Both the position numbers and the translations under genes were made by a program. Shown in pieces: positions 54,300-61,825 of a stretch of 64,000 bases of DNA (the first letter of the stretch is position 1; the number at the start of each line of letters is the position of its first letter). This DNA comes from Fulvivirgaceae bacterium JP3-4 (GTDB lineage Bacteria > Bacteroidota > Bacteroidia > Cytophagales > Cyclobacteriaceae): contig JARKND010000005.1 in NCBI GenBank assembly GCA_029309925.1, forward strand, positions 62,001 through 126,000, read 5' to 3'. The notes beneath the pieces are model-generated. The model was not told the DNA's origin. It made no database searches and worked only from the letters and a program-made list of their open reading frames with translations.

Positions 54300-54475
54300 T
54301 TAGAAAATCCAAAGACCAAAGACCAAAATCCGGAACCAAGATCCAAATACCAAGATCCAAAACCTAAAGCCAAGGTTCAAGAACCAAATACCAAAATCCA
54401 AATACCAAGGGCTAGATCATGACCTTTGGGTTTTGGGTTTTGGTATTTTGTTTTTTGGTCTTTGGTCTTTGTCGG
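54300..54475. repeat. Long palindrome of CCAAA/TTTGG words
   Basis: From 54300 to about 54410 the plus strand is a run of CCAAA, CCAAG and ATCC words; after GGGCTAGATCATGA it becomes TTTGGGTTTTGGG and TTTGGTCTTTGG (54423-54468). The two sides can pair into a long imperfect stem. It starts directly after the stop of the minus-strand GNAT-like gene, as its counterpart at 26747 follows a stop codon. Probably a dispersed 3' repeat, possibly acting as terminator. Confidence 0.6.
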
Positions 54476-55645
54476 CTAGTGGAAAATGTGCGACCTCTTG
54501 AACGGCTTCGTTTCGTCAAAGAGCTTCCGGTACGTAGCGTGACGCTTGCAGACATCCGCGCCAACCTGCTCGACCACGTTAATCATTCTTGGGTTGAAAT
54601 CTCCGATCCAGTTCATCTCATACTCATCGTAACGCTTGTATTCGTCCTGCAGGACCTTGCGCGATGCAAGCACCATTGCACCATCACAACCCCTGCCCTG
54701 ATGCTCCGGAACAACTCCGAACAGTATGCCAAATGCTTTGCGGTTGGTTTTTCGGAACTGATGCCAGAGAAATTTTAGCTTACCGATGAAGTCAAGTTTA
54801 CCGTTGAGGTGCTTGAAGATCTGGTTGATCTCCGGCAATGAAAGGAAGAACGAAACTGGCGTTCCTTTGTAAAAGCCGAAGTACAGCAACCTGATATCCA
54901 TGATGGGCTTCATCTGTTTTACGATGAGTTTCGCCTGCGCAAGAGTCAGTTCAGGATTGTCACCACGCTTCGCCCAGGCCTTATTATAAACTTCAAGAAG
55001 ATATTCCGGTAGCTTCTCGATTTCTGCTTTCGTAATATGTCTGAACTCATAGTCGGGATCCTTCGCCATGATCTCTGCTTTCTCATGCAAACGTGGCGAC
55101 AACGGGCCCTGTATGGTTCTCCAGAACGTCAATTGATAAAAATAAACCTGGAAACCGTATGCTTCGAAAAAGTTCTGATAGTATGGAAAATTGTAGTTGC
55201 ACTGGTAGTTAGGATCGCGGTCAAAACCTTCGATGAGAAGACCCCACCACCGGTCGCGGCTGCCGAAATTGATCGGCCCGTCCATCGCTTCCATTTTGCG
55301 CTCCTGGAGCCATGTCTTGCATGCATCGAACATAAAGAAAGCAGCTTTCTGGTCATTGATGCATTCAAAGAACCCCATTCCACCAGTAGGCTGATCGTTA
55401 GCTTTGTGTACCGTCTTGTTGTTGATGAAGGCGGCAACTCTGCCAATCGTTTCGTTCTTTTCGTTCACAAGTATCCAGCGGATACATTCGCCATGGCGGA
55501 ATGTTTTGTTGTGCTCGCGATCGAAAACACTTTCAATATCTTTGTCCAGCGGTCTGATCCAGTGCGGTTCATTCCTGTACAATCGTACGGGCAGGTTCAG
55601 GAATTCACGAATATGTTCTTTGGAAGTAACTTCAACTAATTTCAT
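54476..55645 (-). CDS. GNAT-fold acyltransferase-like protein
   Basis: A 389-residue cytosolic protein with two regions resembling GNAT N-acyltransferases. The N-terminal part (about 1-165) has VNEKNETIGRVAAFIN and the aromatic-rich SRDRWWGLLIEGFDRDPNYQ. The C-terminal part (about 200-375) has ILFGVVPEHQGRGCDGAMVL, where GVVPEHQGRGCDG is close to the acetyl-CoA pyrophosphate-binding QxxGxG/A motif. It ends EQVGADVCKRHATYRKLF. The family is common in Bacteroidota and is annotated as a GNAT or hypothetical protein; the acceptor is unknown. The start overlaps the histidine kinase stop (ATGA), so the two genes are coupled. Confidence 0.75.
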   Translation of the reverse strand: MKLVEVTSKEHIREFLNLPVRLYRNEPHWIRPLDKDIESVFDREHNKTFRHGECIRWILVNEKNETIGRVAAFINNKTVHKANDQPTGGMGFFECINDQKAAFFMFDACKTWLQERKMEAMDGPINFGSRDRWWGLLIEGFDRDPNYQCNYNFPYYQNFFEAYGFQVYFYQLTFWRTIQGPLSPRLHEKAEIMAKDPDYEFRHITKAEIEKLPEYLLEVYNKAWAKRGDNPELTLAQAKLIVKQMKPIMDIRLLYFGFYKGTPVSFFLSLPEINQIFKHLNGKLDFIGKLKFLWHQFRKTNRKAFGILFGVVPEHQGRGCDGAMVLASRKVLQDEYKRYDEYEMNWIGDFNPRMINVVEQVGADVCKRHATYRKLFDETKPFKRSHIFH

Positions 55646-57468
55646 TGCTGACTCACGACTAATGTCGGATGTTTAATAACGCTGTTGATGCGGTTGGGCA
55701 GGATTATGTTGAAGCGTGTTCCGTGTCCGGGCTTGCTTGCTACGGTAATCTGTCCACCTAATTTTTCCACTGCATTCTTTACAATATAAAGACCAATACC
55801 CGATCCATCCGACTGCTCCGTTGCGCGATAGAACATTTCAAATATTCTCGCGAGGTTCTTCTCATCAATACCGATTCCGTTGTCAGAAAAGCTGATGTCT
55901 GCGCGAAGGTGGTCTACATGAATCTTCACCATCACCTCCGGTGCATTGCTGACGAGCTGACGATACTTGATAGAATTCGAGATCAGGTTGCGAAAGATTT
56001 CTGATATCCTCCACTGGTCGCTGTAAAACTCGATTCCCTCGATGCGCACCATTCGCTTCATATCCTTCGCCCCTTCCAGATAGCTGAGCTCGGTAAAAGT
56101 GTTGTCGATAATTTTCGCAAGATCAACCTTCCCAATATTGACTTCCATCTTCAGGTTCTTCGAATGGCTAAGCACGTCACCGATAAAATGATCGAGTGCT
56201 GCCACCTTTTCCCCAATGATGTCGATGTAGTCCATCGGATTATCTGTATTGCCTGGAAGTCTGGCAAGGTTTACGAGTCCCAGCACTGAAGAAAGTGGGG
56301 CGCGAAGATCGTGCGATACCTTGTACACAAAATTGTCAAGCTCTGCGTTTCTGATCTTTAATTCCTCTTCAACGTTCTTGCGATCGGTGATATTCACATA
56401 CACGCCATAAATTCCGATCGTCTGATTTTCCATCATCACCGGCACACCACACAAAATCACATTCACAAGGTTGCCATTTCTGTGTTTGCGGATCGTTTCG
56501 ATGCTGACCACCTGGTTGGCCGTGATAAGATTGTTCAGATCGATGCCTTCGTTGCGCAGCGCATCGGGCACAATGAAATCGTTGAGGTTACGGCCTTTCA
56601 GTTCACCTCTGTCGAATCCAAACATCTCTTCAAATCCGCGATTCACCTGATGAACTTTCCCACTTTCATCCAGCATAACAACCGCCATTGGTAAATTCTG
56701 AAACAGCTGTGTGAATAACGTTTCGTTTTTTTTGAAGCGTGTTTCGTTTTGTTTCTTTTCCGTGATGTCGTGAAAGATCACCTGGATGGCTGGCTCACCT
56801 TTAAAGTCGATCGGAAATGCCATCGCTTCAACTTCGGCAATGCGACCGTCAAGCCTCACGTACTTCTGCTCCATCATTGGCGCAGGAACACCAGCGGCAA
56901 CTTCCTGCATCCTGCGAAGGATTGCAGCACGAAAGTCGGGATGAACAAAGTCAATGACATCGGTGCCTATCAGCTCGAGCGATTTCTTTGCACCGAGGAT
57001 CTGGTGCGCCTGCGTGTTGGCGAACAACAACTTCCCATGACGGTGGATGACAATACCAATTGGAAGTTTTTCAACCAGCGCCTGGTATCGGATCTCGCTT
57101 TCTTTCTGCGTTTCCTTCCGCTCTGTAATATCCTGGATGATGCCGCGCCTGAGAATAACACCATCAGGCTGCACCTCATGATTCGATCGAAACTCGACCC
57201 ACTTCACACGCCCGTTCACTTTCACCCTTCCCTGCCAATGCCATTCAACTCCCTCCTCACGACTTTGCCGTGCAGTATCTTTCAGGTAAACAAGATCGTC
57301 TTCATGGATGATGGAATACATTTCATTCTCATCTTTCATGATGTTTTCAGCGTTCAGGCCAAGAATGATTTCGCAATTGGGGCTGACGTATTTGAAACGC
57401 TTGTCCCCGTTGGGATAAACAGCATACTCGTAGATCACTGCGGGCAAGTGCTTGATAACGTCCTGCAT
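55642..57468 (-). CDS. Multi-PAS sensor histidine kinase
   Basis: A 608-residue soluble histidine kinase without membrane segments. Three PAS domains come first: about 1-115 (PAVIYEYAVYPNGDKRFKYV, followed by a PAC segment with RRGIIQDITERKE), about 124-240 (HRHGKLLFANTQAHQILGAK, VIFHDITEKKQ) and about 250-365 (DESGKVHQVNRGFEEMFGFD, VYVNITDRKN). The phosphoacceptor histidine is in VYKVSHDLRAPLSSVLG (about 380). ATPase motifs follow: N box RNLISNSIKYRQ, G1 SDNGIGI, F IFEMFYRAT and G2 SDGSGIGLYIV. No response regulator is adjacent, so the partner is unknown. It lies first in a two-gene operon with the GNAT-like gene. Confidence 0.93.
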   Translation of the reverse strand: MQDVIKHLPAVIYEYAVYPNGDKRFKYVSPNCEIILGLNAENIMKDENEMYSIIHEDDLVYLKDTARQSREEGVEWHWQGRVKVNGRVKWVEFRSNHEVQPDGVILRRGIIQDITERKETQKESEIRYQALVEKLPIGIVIHRHGKLLFANTQAHQILGAKKSLELIGTDVIDFVHPDFRAAILRRMQEVAAGVPAPMMEQKYVRLDGRIAEVEAMAFPIDFKGEPAIQVIFHDITEKKQNETRFKKNETLFTQLFQNLPMAVVMLDESGKVHQVNRGFEEMFGFDRGELKGRNLNDFIVPDALRNEGIDLNNLITANQVVSIETIRKHRNGNLVNVILCGVPVMMENQTIGIYGVYVNITDRKNVEEELKIRNAELDNFVYKVSHDLRAPLSSVLGLVNLARLPGNTDNPMDYIDIIGEKVAALDHFIGDVLSHSKNLKMEVNIGKVDLAKIIDNTFTELSYLEGAKDMKRMVRIEGIEFYSDQWRISEIFRNLISNSIKYRQLVSNAPEVMVKIHVDHLRADISFSDNGIGIDEKNLARIFEMFYRATEQSDGSGIGLYIVKNAVEKLGGQITVASKPGHGTRFNIILPNRINSVIKHPTLVVSQQ

Positions 57469-57749
57469 GCTGCTGTCAAGAATTGAATTAGCTAGTTAAG
57501 GTTTAGGGACCCACGCCTAAAAAGCTGGGATTCCGCAAGATAACTTAACCCCATAATAAAACAATGGACGCGACAGGTTTTGCCAAAGATTGTTCTTTTT
57601 GTGTGCGTGTGTCGTAATTCCTGTTTGAACACCCGAGTGTTTGCAATCCGTCACACATCCAACGGTACCTGTATGCAATATTTTTTGATCGCGCGTGATC
57701 GTTGTAAATCTTCTGTATAATTTCGCTTCGCGATCATCCAGGTGGATAT

Positions 57750-58232
57750 ATGAAAAATGAAACCATTTCTTTCTCGGCCCGATTAGAAAAATCCAATGAC
57801 GGAATGGACACCGCATACATAAGCATACCATTTGATGTTGAGAAGACATATGGCACCAGAGGGCAGGTAAAAGTGAAGGCAACGTTCGATGGTCATCCAT
57901 ATCGTGGAGTGATCGCGAACATGGGCACAGGCTGTCACATCATCGGTGTACGAAGAGATATCCGCGCGAAAATTGGAAAGGCCGTTGGCGATCTTGTTGA
58001 TGTTGAAATTCAGCGTGATACCGAAGAGCGTGTGGTGGACATACCTGATGACCTTAAGCTTGCGCTTTCAAAATCTAAAAACGCTGAAGCGTTTTACAAT
58101 AGCTTGTCCTACACCAATCGCAAGGAATACGCGGTCTGGGTATCGTCAGCGAAGAAACAAGAGACCAGGACTAAACGTGTCGCGGAGTCTCTCAAAAAAC
58201 TCCTGGCTGGAAAAAAGAATCCTTCCGCTTAA
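57750..58232 (+). CDS. DUF1905/YdeI-type protein
   Basis: A 160-residue protein with two small modules. The first (about 1-90) is a DUF1905 beta-barrel: ISIPFDVEKTYGTRGQVKVK, FDGHPYRGVIANMGTGCHII and VRRDIRAKIGKAVGDLVDV. The second (about 95-160) is YdeI/OmpD-associated: LKLALSKSKNAEAFYNSLSY, NRKEYAVWVSSAKKQETRTK and RVAESLKKLLAGKK. The combination is common and of unknown function, sometimes found in stress-related operons. It is cytosolic. The stop overlaps the convergent neighbour by 4 bp. About 280 bp of AT-rich DNA separates it from the histidine kinase; I see no clear promoter there. Confidence 0.88.
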   Translation: MKNETISFSARLEKSNDGMDTAYISIPFDVEKTYGTRGQVKVKATFDGHPYRGVIANMGTGCHIIGVRRDIRAKIGKAVGDLVDVEIQRDTEERVVDIPDDLKLALSKSKNAEAFYNSLSYTNRKEYAVWVSSAKKQETRTKRVAESLKKLLAGKKNPSA

Positions 58233-58681
58233 AACGAAGAGTTATGGCGTAGCCAGCTGCGGGCTTCTCGCATTGAATCAAAATACTTCACAGAGATGGA
58301 TCGCGAACGCTCGGTCATCTCCCGTATCGTATGCTGTGTGAACTTGCTTTCCGGCATTACAATCGCCAGAAAACGAACACCGGCCTTTTCAAGGTCGGGA
58401 AGTATTTGTTGTTTGAAAAAAGTTACGTCTTCATCCAGCACAGGACCTGCGGTGCTGCTATCGGTAAGAAGATTTACCCGCCCAAATCTTTTTGCCTCGC
58501 GCTTGACGAGTTCAACCCGTTTGCGTTGCACGAACTGGTAATGCTCGCTATAGCGTGGAACACCATCCAACGTAAGCTTAACGGCCCGGATCATCGGGTC
58601 AAATTCAATTTTCGCGTAGGTGTCCTCATAATAGCAGGACTGCGCTGTCGGGGTTTCGAAAACTGCCTCTGGTAAGCTCAT
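58229..58681 (-). CDS. Hypothetical STAS-like protein
   Basis: A 150-residue cytosolic protein that I only partly recognise. The pattern of strands and helices (IEFDPMIRAVKLTLDGVPRY, VNLLTDSSTAGPVLDEDVTF, VRFLAIVMPESKF, VKYFDSMREARSWLR) resembles SpoIIAA/STAS-like domains found in Bacteroidota. I choose the ATG at 58681 (MSLPEAVFETPTAQ); an ATG at 58711 would add ten residues without support. There is no conserved serine in a canonical position, so it is not evidently part of the partner-switching module at 38 kb. It is divergent from the HTH gene and convergent with the DUF1905 gene. Confidence 0.6.
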   Translation of the reverse strand: MSLPEAVFETPTAQSCYYEDTYAKIEFDPMIRAVKLTLDGVPRYSEHYQFVQRKRVELVKREAKRFGRVNLLTDSSTAGPVLDEDVTFFKQQILPDLEKAGVRFLAIVMPESKFTQHTIREMTERSRSISVKYFDSMREARSWLRHNSSF

Positions 58682-58768
58682 TGTGGGGTAATTCCTGTTT
58701 TGTAACCTCAAAGGTTACTTTTTGACTACAAGGGCGAATTAATGTAAAATGTTTATTTACAATAGCTT

Positions 58769-58776
58769 TACCTTTG
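58769..58776 (+). promoter_or_regulatory. Probable -7 element for the HTH gene
   Basis: TACCTTTG matches the TAnnTTTG consensus exactly, 18 bp before the ATG at 58795. It overlaps an alternative TTG start (58774), supporting the later ATG. The -33 region is AT-rich without a clear TTTG. The leader would be only about 10 nt. Confidence 0.4.
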
Positions 58777-58794
58777 TACAAATGCTTATACGGT

Positions 58795-59169
58795 ATGAAC
58801 GTTGACATCGGACAAAAAATCAAGGAAGTTTTTGACGCTCAGAATAAAAAACTCACAGATTTCGCTGACGAGCTCGGCACCGTGCGCCAAAACGTCTATC
58901 GCATTTTTAAAAAGCAGCACCTTGACACAGGTCTGCTGCTGAAAATCTCACAGGTGTTGAATCACAATTTTTTCCAGTACTACGTTACTGAGCAGGGTGA
59001 GGGCGCTTCGACTGACGAGCTGAAAAAGCTTGAAACCAAAGCACAGGACAGTGAACATCAGCTCATCCTGGCGCGCAAGGAAATCGATTACCTTCGGAAG
59101 ATCATCAAGCTCATGGAAGAGAAAGCGGAACTCGTCCAGCGCATTGGCAACGAACCAATCCATCAATAA
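58795..59169 (+). CDS. XRE-type helix-turn-helix DNA-binding protein with coiled coil
   Basis: A 124-residue regulator. The N-terminal HTH (about 5-60) includes IGQKIKEVFDAQNKKLTDFA, ELGTVRQNVYRIFKKQHLDT and LLLKISQVLNHNFFQYY, a pattern seen in small XRE-type proteins of Bacteroidota. The C-terminal half is a charged coiled coil (TDELKKLETKAQDSEHQLIL ... YLRKIIKLMEEKAELVQRI) that should mediate dimerisation. I use the ATG at 58795 because the earlier TTG overlaps a likely promoter box. It overlaps the convergent methyltransferase gene by 7 bp. Target genes are unknown; the divergent STAS-like gene is a candidate. Confidence 0.8.
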   Translation: MNVDIGQKIKEVFDAQNKKLTDFADELGTVRQNVYRIFKKQHLDTGLLLKISQVLNHNFFQYYVTEQGEGASTDELKKLETKAQDSEHQLILARKEIDYLRKIIKLMEEKAELVQRIGNEPIHQ

Positions 59170-59789
59170 CTGATTTTTCGAAAGACCTCAGTGGAAACAA
59201 AACCGCTGCAATAGCTGTACTTCTCTTCTCGCGCAAATTCAGCTTTCTGCACAAGGTTGCTCCATTCTGAAAGATTTCTGACATCAATACTTCCGGAAGC
59301 GCGGAAAAAGAAAAACATCATTGCCAACAGGATCCGGTGACGCCACGTTGAAGGTTTTTGAAAATCCGCGATGAACCACTGACCGTTAACGCGAATCCGT
59401 TTCGAAATCTCAGGCACAATTGACTGCAGCGCTTGTTCTGAAAATAAGTCCAGGAAGAAATTTGTGATGACCACATCATACACCCTGTCCGGAATGTCTT
59501 CCTGCGTGCCGTGGATAAAGTTGACGTTGTAGGTGGGGCCGACCTTCTTCGTTGCAAGCTGCAGCATTTCGGAAGAAGCTTCGATATAAGTTACTTTTAG
59601 AAAAGGTTTTTGCGAAAGAAGATCTGCCAGGAATTTCCCCGTGCCTCCGCCAAGAATCAGAATTTCAGAAGCTGAATCGATGCGGTGAACAAAATTCATC
59701 TGCGCCCGATGTAGTGTATCGCCAAAAACAAGCGCGACAAGATTATCATAATGACGGGCTATCCAGTTAAAGCGGTTGAGCGTTTTCAT
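59163..59789 (-). CDS. Class I SAM-dependent methyltransferase
   Basis: A 208-residue methyltransferase of the UbiE/Methyltransf_25-like type. SAM motif I is ILILGGGTGKFLADLL (about 43-58), the acidic motif VTYIEASSEMLQLA (about 70-83), and motif III DVVITNFFLDLFSEQALQ (about 105-122). It starts FNWIARHYDNLVALVFGD, the pattern common in such proteins. The acceptor is unknown; coupling to a UbiA-like gene (4-nt ATGA overlap) suggests a lipid or quinone-type substrate, by inference. The 3' end overlaps the HTH gene by 7 bp. Confidence 0.87.
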   Translation of the reverse strand: MKTLNRFNWIARHYDNLVALVFGDTLHRAQMNFVHRIDSASEILILGGGTGKFLADLLSQKPFLKVTYIEASSEMLQLATKKVGPTYNVNFIHGTQEDIPDRVYDVVITNFFLDLFSEQALQSIVPEISKRIRVNGQWFIADFQKPSTWRHRILLAMMFFFFRASGSIDVRNLSEWSNLVQKAEFAREEKYSYCSGFVSTEVFRKISY

Positions 59790-60622
59790 TTGGAAAACCC
59801 TTCGATAAGGAGATACAATACCGGAAGAAAGAAGACAGCATCACCAGCATATCTAAAGCGATCGTGCACTTCAAAAAATTTGTGGCGTTGGAGGATAACG
59901 ATCAAAACGATCATCATTGTAAATAATATGATCAGTGGCAAAAGATCGTATGAGTGCACTTCGACCAGATAAAATGAGATCGCGACAAGCGCAGCAAACA
60001 ATCCATACACGACAGCTTTTGTTTTCTCCCTTCCATAAAATGTAACGAATGAGGGATGGCCATCGGCCCGGTCCCTCTGGATGTCGAACCAGGAGAAGAT
60101 GAGAAGATTCGCGACCGCGATCAGAAAGAAATTGAACATGAACAACTTATCCGACCGGTTCATTAAATGTTCCTGGTCAGCAAGCGCTGGTAACATCACA
60201 CCGAGTGTGTAAATGCATGCAATGAAAATTTCCTTCAGCATTTTCAGGAATTGTGAGACCAGAAGATACAGGGCCACCACCACTGAAAGCGCTAGTCCAT
60301 ATTCCAGCAAGGATTTCCTCATGAACAATACCATCGTCAAGTCGACAACGGCAGCAATGATCATGACAGCGACCAAAGGCCGAAAATATTGCTGATGAAA
60401 TCTATGTCGTTCTGAAGAAGCTACACCTTTCACTTTTTTCGCATCCAGCAAATGATCTGCAGTGTAAATGATCCATACGGTCAAGCCCAGCGCCACCTTC
60501 CCGTAGATCCAAACGTTTGCTTCAACCAGCTCGGCAAAAAACATCGCACACACAACCGCCCCGAGCGCAGTGTCAATGCTCAGGATGTTGACATATCGAT
60601 ATGCTTTCAAAAACGCTGACAT
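59786..60622 (-). CDS. UbiA-like prenyltransferase family membrane protein
   Basis: A 278-residue polytopic membrane protein with about eight hydrophobic segments. Two Asp-containing motifs resemble the UbiA pair: IYTADHLLDAKKVKG (about 51-65) and FSWFDIQRDRADGHPSFVTF (about 178-197). The UbiA superfamily transfers prenyl groups onto aromatic or lipid acceptors in the membrane. The motifs are less regular than in UbiA or MenA, so the exact reaction is open. It is co-transcribed with the methyltransferase (ATGA overlap), suggesting two steps of one lipid-modification pathway. Confidence 0.7.
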   Translation of the reverse strand: MSAFLKAYRYVNILSIDTALGAVVCAMFFAELVEANVWIYGKVALGLTVWIIYTADHLLDAKKVKGVASSERHRFHQQYFRPLVAVMIIAAVVDLTMVLFMRKSLLEYGLALSVVVALYLLVSQFLKMLKEIFIACIYTLGVMLPALADQEHLMNRSDKLFMFNFFLIAVANLLIFSWFDIQRDRADGHPSFVTFYGREKTKAVVYGLFAALVAISFYLVEVHSYDLLPLIILFTMMIVLIVILQRHKFFEVHDRFRYAGDAVFFLPVLYLLIEGFSK

Positions 60623-60625
60623 AAC

Positions 60626-60874
60626 AAGGGCTTCAAGCTACAAGCTGCAAGCTTCAAGCCCAAGGTGAATCCCAGAATGATTTCCGCTGAGCTATTAGTG
60701 CATGCGCAAAAAAAGGGACCTGTCAAGTCCCTTAAAATTATCTAAAATGTCGTATTAATTAGTTGCTGTCGTTGCCAAGTCCGTATCTCAACGGCTTCAC
60801 GCTACACGCCACACGCTTCACGCATATCCGAAGCACTCAACGGCTTGCAGCTTGAAGCTAATGGCTTGCAGCCT
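60626..60874. repeat. Repeat-rich intergenic region between the UbiA-like gene and atpG
   Basis: The left end has GGCTTCAAGCTACAAGCTGCAAGCTTCAAGCC-type words (60628-60660) and the right end GGCTTGCAGCTTGAAGC (60842-60858) and GGCTTGCAGCC (60863-60873), forming inverted counterparts about 200 bp apart. Between them is a stutter of CTACACGCCACACGCTTCACGC. The atp operon terminator (60713-60733) sits in the middle. No coding sequence. Confidence 0.55.
60713..60733 (-). terminator. Rho-independent terminator of the atp operon
   Basis: AAGGGAC (60713-60719) and GTCCCTT (60727-60733) form a perfect 7-bp stem with a 7-nt loop. On the minus strand the stem runs into seven consecutive T residues. It lies about 140 bp past the atpG stop, before the UbiA-like gene. 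Confidence 0.85.
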
Positions 60875-60875
60875 T

Positions 60876-61763
60876 TTACGCGTTTTTCAACGCTTCCGCG
60901 CCACCAACGATCTCAAGGATTTCCTTGGTGATAGCAGCCTGACGGGTTCTGTTATACGTAAGCTTCAACTGCTTGAGAAGTTCGCCAGCGTTTTCAGTCG
61001 CCTTGTCCATCGCAGTCATCCGCGCACCATTCTCAGATGCGTTTGAGTCAAGCACAGCTTTGTAAAGCTGAACCTTCAATGACTTCGGAATCAGACCGGT
61101 GATGATCTCTTCCTGGTTTGGCTGATAGATGTAGTCGATCTGATTCGCGCTGCTTGTGTTTTCAGCTTTCGGTGGAACGATCGGAAGATATTGTTCCGTG
61201 CGAAGGATTTGCGTTGCTACGTTTTTGAATTCGTTATACACGAGCTCAACTTTATCATATTGCCCGGCTTTGAAAGCTTCCATGATGAATTCAGCAGCTT
61301 TGCTGACTGATTCAAATGAAAGCGAGCTGAACATCAACGTAAAGTCACCAACAAGCGTACACTTGCGTTTTCCAAAGTAATCCGCAGCTTTTTTGCCGAT
61401 GGTCAGCACCGTAACGTTTCCTTTACGGAATTGGTCAGCATATTTTTCATCGATCAAACGATTCACGCCTTTGAACACGCTGCTGTTGAACGATCCGCAG
61501 AGACCACGGTCTGAACTCACAGCCACGATAAGGATTTTCTTCTCCTCACGAACCTGTGTATACCAGTTGTCGCCATCGCTCAGTTGAGCAGAAGAAAGAT
61601 TTCTCAAGATCGAATTCAACTTCTGCGCGAAAGGACGCATCTGGATAATTCTATCCTGAGACTTACGAAGCTTAGCCGCGGCCACCATTTTCATGGCTTT
61701 CGTGATCTGCTGCGTAGAGACTACTGATTGTATACGGTTCTTTACTTCCTTTAAACTTGGCAT
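60876..61763 (-). CDS. atpG: ATP synthase F1 gamma subunit
   Basis: A 295-residue gamma subunit, the central rotor shaft of F1. The N-terminal helix is MPSLKEVKNRIQSVVSTQQI with TKAMKMVAAAKLRKSQDR, and the C-terminal helix GARMTAMDKATENAGELLKQ, LKLTYNRTRQAAITKEILEI, VGGAEAL; both are near-diagnostic. The middle has SSDRGLCGSFNSSVFK. The length is slightly above that of E. coli, as usual in Bacteroidota. It is the last gene of the atpH-atpA-atpG run, with a terminator downstream. Confidence 0.97.
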   Translation of the reverse strand: MPSLKEVKNRIQSVVSTQQITKAMKMVAAAKLRKSQDRIIQMRPFAQKLNSILRNLSSAQLSDGDNWYTQVREEKKILIVAVSSDRGLCGSFNSSVFKGVNRLIDEKYADQFRKGNVTVLTIGKKAADYFGKRKCTLVGDFTLMFSSLSFESVSKAAEFIMEAFKAGQYDKVELVYNEFKNVATQILRTEQYLPIVPPKAENTSSANQIDYIYQPNQEEIITGLIPKSLKVQLYKAVLDSNASENGARMTAMDKATENAGELLKQLKLTYNRTRQAAITKEILEIVGGAEALKNA

Positions 61764-61825
61764 TTCTTAGTCGTTGATCCGTTTATACGTTGATTCGTTG
61801 AGACGTTTCGGTCGATCAAAGTTTA

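Noticed and set aside
54278-54373. N-terminal extension of hemH by 32 residues
   Set aside because: The extra sequence is translated CCAAA/TTTGG repeat DNA; the ferrochelatase fold starts at MNKTGVLLINLGTP.
57517-57900. A 127-codon minus-strand frame upstream of the DUF1905 gene
   Set aside because: It overlaps the start of a recognised gene, has no family signature and has an unusual composition; treated as a chance frame.
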